From positions 1-8,491 of the forward strand of contig JALOAB010000089.1 in the NCBI GenBank assembly GCA_023229045.1: a DNA stretch of 8,491 nt. The letters are read 5' to 3'. Positions 1 to 4,731 of the stretch are shown here, piece by piece (position 1 is the stretch's first letter; the number at the start of each line of letters is the position of its first letter). Origin of the DNA: Fidelibacterota bacterium (GTDB taxonomy: Bacteria > Fidelibacterota > UBA2242). The notes under the pieces were generated by a model. It ran no database searches and was not told the DNA's origin. It saw nothing but the letters and a program-made list of their open reading frames with translations. The translations under genes were made by a program, and so were the position numbers.

Positions 1-137
1 CGGATGCCGAGATATTCTTTCAGACGCGCGTATGCTAATGCCAGGATGCCTGATGACCGATGCCCGCCGAAGTCGATAGGTATCCGATCGGTCGGCTGGT
101 GATTGAGCGCCGCTAAAACCCGTTCTCGTGAAGTCAT
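1..137 (-). CDS. URO-D family protein (uroporphyrinogen decarboxylase-like / corrinoid methyltransferase-like), N-terminal part
   Basis: The minus strand is open from an ATG at 137 to the window edge, giving 45 complete codons. The N-terminus reads MTSRERVLAALNHQPTDRIP and continues with IDFGGHRSSGI and LAYARLKEYLGI. This opening, with its R-E-R-V-L-A-A-L-N-H and D-R-I-P-I-D-F-G-G motifs, is typical of the URO-D superfamily. In anaerobes this includes true HemE and many MtaA/CmuA-like methyltransferases acting on corrinoid or coenzyme substrates. The paralogues of the second type commonly start this way, so I favour a methyltransferase-like member over HemE, but the catalytic part lies outside the window. 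A GGTGA ribosome-site-like sequence sits 6 bases before the ATG. The gene diverges from the acyltransferase gene at 370, with 232 bp between them, and a palindrome lies 26 bp upstream of its start. Family assignment is fairly safe; substrate is unknown. Confidence 0.8.
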   Translation of the reverse strand, partial: MTSRERVLAALNHQPTDRIPIDFGGHRSSGILALAYARLKEYLGI

Positions 138-163
138 TTTTTTCACCGGTTAAATTTTCTTAA

Positions 164-181
164 TTGCGATATTTATCGCAA
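164..181. promoter_or_regulatory. 18-bp palindrome, candidate operator of the URO-D family gene
   Basis: TTGCGATA and TATCGCAA form two perfect 8-bp arms separated by TT. The centre lies about 35 bp upstream of the ATG of the leftward gene, inside the divergent intergenic region. On the minus strand, a TTGGTC box followed about 17 bp later by GCGATA places a possible promoter -10 element inside the palindrome, which would suit a repressor site. The arms are too short, and the loop too small, for a good terminator, and no T-run follows on either strand. The regulator is not identified; no known consensus is claimed. Confidence 0.4.
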
Positions 182-245
182 ATGTTTTATCACATAGACC
201 AAATTTAAAAAAAGAATCAACTGAACAATAGCACTTCAATGCTCC

Positions 246-267
246 TATATGATTATTTTTATATGAT
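246..267. repeat. Short direct repeat TATATGAT in the divergent intergenic region
   Basis: TATATGAT occurs at 246-253 and again at 260-267, so the two copies start 14 bp apart. The region is very AT-rich, so chance is a real possibility. Its position upstream of the possible promoter of the acyltransferase gene would suit a regulator half-site pair or an UP-like element. Confidence 0.2.
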
Positions 268-315
268 ATTACAGGTAATATCGGCAGTTTGGCGGCTGAA
301 ATAAATCTCGTTTTT

Positions 316-321
316 TATAAT
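316..321 (+). promoter_or_regulatory. Possible -10 box of the acyltransferase/HTH unit
   Basis: A perfect TATAAT lies 49 bp before the TTG start at 370. The best -35-like sequence, TTGGCG at 289-294, gives a spacer of 21 bp, which is too long for a standard promoter. The assignment therefore rests on the -10 box alone. Confidence 0.3.
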
Positions 322-360
322 CGGTGTTTTAAATTAGGGTTGATTTAGGGTAGAAGTGAC

Positions 361-364
361 GGAG
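361..364 (+). promoter_or_regulatory. Ribosome binding site that fixes a TTG start at 370
   Basis: GGAG lies 5 bases before the TTG. The next in-frame Met is residue 58, inside the conserved fold, so this site decides the start. Confidence 0.7.
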
Positions 365-369
365 ATTAA

Positions 370-1215
370 TTGAGAGATAACAAACCATTGACAACCAGTT
401 GGCGCAGACTGGCGATAGCCACCTATGCGGCGCCCAAGGACAGCCGGATTTATGGTACTTTTGATGTTGATGTAACCGAAGTGTTAAAATATATCGAAGC
501 GCAAAGAAAGGCCGGAAACCGGCTGACCATAACCCACTTTATGGCGGCCGCCCTGGCGCGTACGCTTTATGAAGATCTACCGGATGTGAATTGCTTTGTG
601 CGAAGGGGTCATGTAGTCGCCCGCCGGGATGCCAACCTGTTCATTACGATTAACGTTGGTGGCGGCGGTATGACGGGTATGATCTTGAAGAGATGTCAGG
701 AGTTATCAGCTTTGGAAATCGGCAAGCTGATCCTGAGTAAAAGTAAAGAAAAGCGGGCCGGAATTGAGGAGGGCGCCTTTGCCGCCAGAGATAAAATTGC
801 CAATATTCCGTGGCCGTTCCGCCGACCGATATTTTTATTTATCAAATGGTGGATTTTCGATATGGGATTGCCATTTCCCTTTCTTAAAATTCCACCGGAT
901 CCGTTTGGTAGTATAATGCTGACGAACATTGGCACTTTTGGTCTGCAATATGGTTTCCCGGCGTTATTCCCGATTGGTAGATTACCCTGTGTAATTGCCA
1001 TGGGCGCGCTGACCAAGAAACCAGTCGTGATCGATAATGAAATCCAGATCCGCGATATTCTGCCGGTAGGTGGGACTTTCGATCATCGCATTATGGATGG
1101 TTATCAGGGAGGTGTTTTAGCGAGCGGCACGATCCGGCGCTTACAGCATCCGGAGGAGCTGGATCAGCCTAATCGCCAGAAGAGCGAGGCTGAAAAATTA
1201 AGCAGTGATGATTGA
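370..1215 (+). CDS. Stand-alone 2-oxoacid dehydrogenase E2-type acyltransferase catalytic domain
   Basis: The 281-residue product has the fold signature of the E2 (dihydrolipoamide acyltransferase) catalytic domain, related to chloramphenicol acetyltransferase. The C-terminal active-site motif DHRIMDG is at residues 238-244, with the expected catalytic His239 and Asp243. TNIGTFG near 185-191 matches the conserved Ser/Thr-Asn-x-Gly-x-x-Gly stretch. An N-terminal segment (about 25-70) with GTFDVDVTEVLKYIE and ITHFMAAALA also fits. There is no lipoyl domain and no E1/E3-binding domain, and no E1 or E3 gene is adjacent. A hydrophobic, aromatic and proline-rich stretch at about 147-176 is longer than I expect in a canonical E2 and may form a membrane-touching or substrate-channel element. 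It starts at TTG with a GGAG site. The winged-helix gene follows after 12 bp, so the two are probably cotranscribed. It is likely a cytoplasmic acyltransferase of unknown substrate rather than a working PDH subunit. Confidence 0.82.
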   Translation: MRDNKPLTTSWRRLAIATYAAPKDSRIYGTFDVDVTEVLKYIEAQRKAGNRLTITHFMAAALARTLYEDLPDVNCFVRRGHVVARRDANLFITINVGGGGMTGMILKRCQELSALEIGKLILSKSKEKRAGIEEGAFAARDKIANIPWPFRRPIFLFIKWWIFDMGLPFPFLKIPPDPFGSIMLTNIGTFGLQYGFPALFPIGRLPCVIAMGALTKKPVVIDNEIQIRDILPVGGTFDHRIMDGYQGGVLASGTIRRLQHPEELDQPNRQKSEAEKLSSDD

Positions 1216-1227
1216 GAGAGGAAGAGA

Positions 1228-1410
1228 ATGTCTGATATGGAAATGACAATATTATCGACGATGCAGAAAGCCGGAAAACCAGTCAAAGCCGGCGAAATTG
1301 CCGAAATGAGCGGCATTCCAAAAGACCAGGTTGTCAAAATCATTACCAAACTGAAGAAGCAGGGCAAAATCGCGTCACCCAAAGCCTGCTTTTATGTTGC
1401 GGTTAATTAA
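1228..1410 (+). CDS. Small winged-helix DNA-binding protein (60 residues)
   Basis: This 60-residue protein is almost wholly one winged helix-turn-helix unit. Helix 1 is about residues 3-15, helix 2 about 20-29 (KAGEIAEMSG), the recognition helix about 31-47 (PKDQVVKIITKLKKQGK), and a short wing runs to the C-terminus. The pattern resembles MarR/ArsR-type or ScpB/RPC-type winged helices trimmed to the core, with no effector or dimerisation domain. A purine-rich ribosome site (GAGAGAGGAAGAG) runs directly up to the ATG. Twelve bases separate it from the acyltransferase gene, which suggests one transcript. Its target is not known; autoregulation of this unit is possible but inferred. The single Cys, at residue 55 near the end, is not enough for a metal-sensor claim. 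Confidence 0.75.
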   Translation: MSDMEMTILSTMQKAGKPVKAGEIAEMSGIPKDQVVKIITKLKKQGKIASPKACFYVAVN

Positions 1411-1514
1411 TTACATTCAACCGCATTAAACCGGATGGGCAGATCTTGATCAATTTGAAATATCGCCAAAAGGGTGAATATTATTTTTAATCTCATAAAG
1501 AAAAAGGGGAAGGT

Positions 1515-2918
1515 ATGAATCTGTGGAATTTCACGTTGAGTTTTAAGGACATGGTGCTGGATCTTTCGTTTATGAGTGTGTTTCTAGTCGCCGGAACCGT
1601 CTTTCGCCGCTATGGTCTTTTCTTCCAGAAATATTTAGTGCCCAATAACCTGATTGCCGGTTTTATTGGCTTGATTCTCGGAACTCAGGTGTTAGGCTGG
1701 ATTCCGATTTCGGGAGAAAGAATGGGGCTTTATGTTTATCACCTGCTGGCTTTGACATTCGTCGCGATTGGTCTGCGGGGTGAGAAAACTTCCTGGGGCA
1801 AAGGGCCGTTGAGTTTCAGTATCAGCATGCTGACCAGCTATATTATTCAAGGAATTATCGGCGTCCTGGTCTGTTTCATTTTCATCTACACCATCCGACC
1901 GGATCTTTTTGCCGGATTGGGCTTGCTCCTGCCGATGGGTTTCGGCATGGGTCCGGGACAGGCTTTCACGATTGGCACCGGCTGGGAAAAATTCGGTTTT
2001 GAGGGCGGCGGTATGGCGGGTCTGACAATTGCCGCCGTCGGATATTTAATAGCCTACTTTGCAGGCATGGTAATTGTCAATAAGGGCATCCGGCGCGGCG
2101 AGACAGCGCTCATCGAGGGTCTGGATTCAATCACCAGTGATATGCGTACCGGCGTGATTAAGAACGGTGAAAAGCCGGTAGCTGGTTTTTTAACTCTGTC
2201 CATGGAAGCGATCGAGCCGCTGGCTTTCCAGGTCGGCGTGATCGGGGTCGTTTATCTGATTTCATTCTGGGTCGCCAAAGGGGTTGAGTTTCTATTATTA
2301 AGTATCGGAGGCGCTGGATTTGTCTCGACGGTCTGGGCTTTTCATTTTGTAATTGCGCTGATTGTCGCTCTGGTAATGCGAAAGGTGCTCGATAAAACCA
2401 AAAAAAGTTACCTGATCGATAAAGGTCTGATGACCCGCACCGCCGGACTTTTCGTCGATTATCTGATAGTCGGCTCGATTTGCGGTATCAGCCTGAAAGT
2501 AGTCTGGATGTACTGGGCGCCGATCCTGATCATGGCGATTCTGGGCGGGATTGCGACGTATTACATGCTGAAATATGTCTGTTATCGGGCCTTTGATGAT
2601 TATCATTTTGAACGCTTTGCGGCCGTTTTTGCGGAAATGACCGGAACGCTAAACTCCGGCCTGGTAATGATCCGGGTGATGGATCCGGAATTCAAGACGC
2701 CGGTAGCCGAAGACCTGGTCTATTCCAGCGGTATAGCGCTTTTCCTGGGCATGCCGTTATTGGTTTTATTGAATGTTCCAATGAATTTTTTCAATAACAG
2801 TCTCAAGGGTTACTGGATCACTCTACTTCTTTTGTTGCTCTATGGAGTGATTCTCTGGATATTCTGGCGATTGATCGGATTTATCCATTTTAAAAAGACG
2901 TCGAAGATTAAAGAATAG
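1515..2918 (+). CDS. GltS-family sodium/glutamate (or related anion) symporter
   Basis: The 467-residue product is strongly hydrophobic, with about 11 likely membrane segments (near 15-30, 42-62, 71-88, 103-126, 131-150, 165-188, 236-256, 268-289, 311-331, 335-352, 402-420, 434-456). The signature of the glutamate:Na+ symporter family is the glycine-rich re-entrant motif GFGMGPGQAFTIG at 142-154, followed by WEKFGFEGGGMAGL. A second conserved stretch, TGTLNSGL at 376-383 leading into DPEFKTPVAEDLV, is the counterpart in the inverted second half. It is longer than E. coli GltS (about 400 residues), mainly through the loop around 190-235 and the C-terminus, so it belongs to a different subfamily and glutamate specificity is not assured. 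The start is ATG, with GGGGA just upstream. It lies 104 bp after the winged-helix gene and 102 bp before phosphofructokinase, with no clear terminator on either side. Confidence 0.83.
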   Translation: MNLWNFTLSFKDMVLDLSFMSVFLVAGTVFRRYGLFFQKYLVPNNLIAGFIGLILGTQVLGWIPISGERMGLYVYHLLALTFVAIGLRGEKTSWGKGPLSFSISMLTSYIIQGIIGVLVCFIFIYTIRPDLFAGLGLLLPMGFGMGPGQAFTIGTGWEKFGFEGGGMAGLTIAAVGYLIAYFAGMVIVNKGIRRGETALIEGLDSITSDMRTGVIKNGEKPVAGFLTLSMEAIEPLAFQVGVIGVVYLISFWVAKGVEFLLLSIGGAGFVSTVWAFHFVIALIVALVMRKVLDKTKKSYLIDKGLMTRTAGLFVDYLIVGSICGISLKVVWMYWAPILIMAILGGIATYYMLKYVCYRAFDDYHFERFAAVFAEMTGTLNSGLVMIRVMDPEFKTPVAEDLVYSSGIALFLGMPLLVLLNVPMNFFNNSLKGYWITLLLLLLYGVILWIFWRLIGFIHFKKTSKIKE

Positions 2919-2952
2919 CCGTTAATTTTTCTGAAAATTTTGAAGGAGGCGA

Positions 2953-3003
2953 TTGAATTTCTGCGGATTTTTAATTAATATTAATGCGTTTTTTTGGGGA
3001 TAA
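2953..3003 (+). CDS. Possible 16-codon leader ORF behind an AAGGAGG site
   Basis: A near-perfect Shine-Dalgarno sequence, AAGGAGG at 2943-2949, precedes TTG at 2953 and a 16-codon frame (MNFCGFLININAFFWG) ending in TAA at 3001-3003. The stop is 17 bp before the phosphofructokinase start. The spacing of 3 bases is short, the composition is hydrophobic and AT-driven, and no attenuator hairpin is evident. It may be a leader peptide, or the AAGGAGG may be accidental. Confidence 0.13.
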   Translation: MNFCGFLININAFFWG

Positions 3004-3010
3004 AATTAAA

Positions 3011-3014
3011 GGAG
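3011..3014 (+). promoter_or_regulatory. Ribosome binding site that fixes a TTG start at 3021
   Basis: GGAG lies 6 bases before TTG at 3021. The nucleotide-binding motif begins at residue 10 and the next in-frame Met is residue 154, so this TTG must be the start. Confidence 0.75.
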
Positions 3015-3020
3015 TTTTAA

Positions 3021-4211
3021 TTGAAAAAGAGAATTGGAATACTGACTGGCGGTGGTGACGTTCCGGGGCTTAATCCGGCAATCCGCGGGGTAACTTTAAG
3101 GGCATTGAAAGAAGGATTTGAGGTTATTGGCATTCGTCGCGGTTGGGCGGGTTTAATCAATATTATCCGCGATAAAGAGGCTGACAATAGCCAGAATTTT
3201 GTACCATTGACGCCGGAAATTGTCAACAGGATCGGTCGCACGGGCGGCACTTTTTTGCATTCTTCCAGAACCCGCCCGAGTCATGTCAAGCTGGATACAG
3301 TTCCGGATCACCTTAAGGATAAATATACGGCGGAAGCCAATGATCTGACTCCGGAAGTGCTAAAGAACCTGGAATTTCTGGGAATTGATTATCTGATCCC
3401 GATCGGCGGCGATGACACTCTGAGTTATGGCGTGACTTTGCATAAAGCCGGCTTCAAAGTGGTGGGTATTCCAAAAACCATGGACAATGATGTTCCCGGC
3501 ACCGATTATTGCATTGGTTTCAGCACCTGTGTGACCCGTACTCTGGAATTGACGCATAGTCTGCGCACTTCGGCTGGCTCGCACGAGCGCTTCCTGGTTA
3601 TCGAGGTCTTCGGCCGCTATGCCGGGTTCTCAGCTCTGCTACCGACATTAGCCGGAGCCGCCAATCGTTGTGTCATTCCCGAATATAAATTCAGTATGGA
3701 ACGCCTGGCCGAATTGCTGGTTCAGGATCGTTTCACCAATCCCAGTCATTATTCAGTCGTTCTGGTTTCGGAAGGCGCCATGATGCAGGAACAATCCCAG
3801 ATGATGTTCCAGAGTAATGAAACCGACGCCTACGGTCATAAGAAACTCGGCGGGATCGGTGATGCAGTTTCCAGCCGATTGAAAGAATTGTCCGGTAAGT
3901 ATAATGATGGACGCAAAATCAACGTTATCAGTCAGAAACTCGGTTATCTGGTCCGATGCGGCGATCCGGACGCCTTCGATTCGATCGTGCCGATGGCTTA
4001 CGGCAATATCGCTTTCGAACTGATCCTCAAAGGCAGATCCGGTCTGCTGGTCAACCTGCGAAATGGCATCTACGGTCACACCAATCTGGAAGTGGTTACC
4101 AGCACCAAGAAAGTCGTAAACGTCGAAAAATTTTATGAAACCGATCGCCTGCGTCCTAAGTATAAGAGTTTTGAGAATAAACCGTATTTTATCATGACCA
4201 GCGATAAATAA
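3021..4211 (+). CDS. pfp: 6-phosphofructokinase, residues predict the pyrophosphate-dependent type
   Basis: It phosphorylates fructose 6-phosphate to the 1,6-bisphosphate in glycolysis, in the cytoplasm. The 396-residue product shows the PFK motifs in order: GGGDVPGLN (10-18), GGDDT (129-133), PKTMDND (151-157, with Asp155 as the expected catalytic base), EVFGRYAG (195-202), Pro220-Glu221, and LGYLVRCGDP (307-316, Arg312 for the sugar phosphate). In E. coli PfkA the positions equal to Asp132 and Lys152 are Gly104 and Gly124. Known family analysis associates Asp at the first and Lys at the second with use of PPi instead of ATP, making the reaction reversible. Both are present here. Length is near 400, like the longer bacterial group, not the 320 of PfkA. 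Tyr309 stands where PfkA has the substrate-contacting His249. The gene is the last before a terminator. PFK identity is near certain; the PPi assignment is a strong residue-based prediction. Confidence 0.92.
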   Translation: MKKRIGILTGGGDVPGLNPAIRGVTLRALKEGFEVIGIRRGWAGLINIIRDKEADNSQNFVPLTPEIVNRIGRTGGTFLHSSRTRPSHVKLDTVPDHLKDKYTAEANDLTPEVLKNLEFLGIDYLIPIGGDDTLSYGVTLHKAGFKVVGIPKTMDNDVPGTDYCIGFSTCVTRTLELTHSLRTSAGSHERFLVIEVFGRYAGFSALLPTLAGAANRCVIPEYKFSMERLAELLVQDRFTNPSHYSVVLVSEGAMMQEQSQMMFQSNETDAYGHKKLGGIGDAVSSRLKELSGKYNDGRKINVISQKLGYLVRCGDPDAFDSIVPMAYGNIAFELILKGRSGLLVNLRNGIYGHTNLEVVTSTKKVVNVEKFYETDRLRPKYKSFENKPYFIMTSDK

Positions 4212-4250
4212 GCACATTTCCCTCCTCCCTCCTCTCTATGAGGACACCGC

Positions 4251-4278
4251 AAAAGGGTAATCGCACGATTACCCTTTT
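4251..4278 (+). terminator. Intrinsic terminator after the phosphofructokinase gene
   Basis: A perfect 12-bp stem (4251-4262 with 4267-4278) closes a GCAC tetraloop. The left arm starts with AAAAGGG and the right arm ends CCCTTTTT, so a T-run lies at the 3' side and an A-run at the 5' side. It would work mainly rightward, 40 bp after the stop, and the A-run makes it potentially bidirectional. It separates the 370-4211 series from the pyruvate oxidoreductase gene. Confidence 0.8.
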
Positions 4279-4325
4279 TGCGTTTCGGAAGGGAGTAACA
4301 ATGAATAAGTGAAAGATACTCTGAG

Positions 4326-4349
4326 AGAGACACGGCTTGCCGTGTCTCT
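4326..4349. repeat. Palindromic intergenic element AGAGACACGG-CTTG-CCGTGTCTCT
   Basis: A perfect 10-bp stem encloses CTTG (11 bp if the inner C-G pair is counted). No T-run follows, so it is not a standard terminator. The arm AGAGACACGG with its complement is a type I know as a common dispersed intergenic palindrome in several bacterial genomes. Copy number in this genome cannot be seen from one window. Confidence 0.6.
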
Positions 4350-4380
4350 GCTGATCTTACAAAGCTGGAATTAATCCGAA

Positions 4381-4426
4381 CATGTCATTTAGAATCCCCA
4401 ATGAAATCGGGGTGAGAAATGACATG
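4381..4426. repeat. Palindromic intergenic element with CATGTCATTT arms
   Basis: CATGTCATTT (4381-4390) pairs perfectly with AAATGACATG (4417-4426). An inner CCCC (4396-4399) and GGGG (4409-4412) can extend the fold. The GTCATTT ... GTGAGAAATGAC layout resembles a widespread class of dispersed non-coding bacterial repeats. No coding content is seen. Confidence 0.55.
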
Positions 4427-4455
4427 CTAAAAATTGCGTCGGTTTTCACAGCAAG

Positions 4456-4525
4456 CCAGGACGATTCTTCACTTGGTCCGACCCGAGGTGTCGGATTGCG
4501 GGCTTCGTTCAGAATGACGGCCTGG
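4456..4525. repeat. Imperfect 70-bp inverted repeat, dispersed-repeat type
   Basis: CCAGG (4456-4460) and ATTCT (4464-4468) pair with AGAAT (4511-4515) and CCTGG (4521-4525). A central CCGAC (4478-4482) and GTCGG (4490-4494) form an inner hairpin. Read on the minus strand, it contains GTCATTCTGAACGAAG and, further on, GTGAAGAATC, the two ends of a well-known kind of dispersed intergenic element. There is no transposase, so it would be a REP/MITE-like non-autonomous repeat. Confidence 0.5.
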
Positions 4526-4684
4526 TAGTTTTATCCGGTCAGAAATAATCTTGTCAATCTTGTCTGGAATATTATTGGTGTTCATTCGCGGTGTATTACA
4601 CCAGATAGCGGTTGCTTTTCTGGCTGTTTCGGTCGTAACTTCGTTGCGATTTGAAAGTAATTCGTTTACATATTCAAGATCATA
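4469..4684 (-). pseudogene. Possible gene remnant running into the repeat
   Basis: The minus strand is open for 71 codons between a TAA (4685-4687) and a TGA (4469-4471), with no usable start at its upstream end. The first in-frame ATG is at 4585 and has no ribosome site. The upstream part reads like real protein (for example ELLSNRNEVTTETARKATA and later IPDKIDKIISDRIKLPG). The last about 18 codons are simply the 4456-4525 repeat read through. I do not recognise a family. It may be the decayed 3' part of a small gene cut by the repeat, or a chance open frame. Confidence 0.2.
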
Positions 4685-4731
4685 TTACTGGCAATAATTA
4701 TATAAACATTAAATAAAATTGGAGAATTACC
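4526..4731 (+). promoter_or_regulatory. AT-rich leader of the pyruvate oxidoreductase gene (promoter unresolved)
   Basis: The promoter of the gene at 4732 should lie here, because a terminator closes the preceding unit. I see TTTACA at 4665-4670 and AT-rich sequence TAATTATATAAA at 4695-4706, but no pair with proper 16-18 bp spacing. The ribosome site GGAG is at 4721-4724, 7 bases before the ATG. A small palindrome, GGTGTA-T-TACACC, is at 4590-4602. The part up to 4684 overlaps the possible minus-strand remnant. Confidence 0.3.

Noticed and set aside
1446..1453. TTGATCAA palindrome before the symporter gene
   Set aside because: It is only 8 bp, is expected by chance in AT-rich DNA, and has no extended symmetry.
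2924..2939. Hairpin AATTTT-TCTG-AAAATT just after the symporter gene, as a terminator
   Set aside because: The stem is only six A-T pairs with no G-C and no following T-run. It is too weak to call.
3753..4217. 154-codon minus-strand frame across the end of the phosphofructokinase gene
   Set aside because: It is antisense to conserved PFK motifs and has no family features, so it is a shadow of the sense frame.
4590..4602. GGTGTA-T-TACACC small palindrome upstream of the pyruvate oxidoreductase gene, as an operator
   Set aside because: The arms are 6 bp and lie over 125 bp from the start codon. They fall within the possible minus-strand remnant, so the sequence may simply be old coding DNA.
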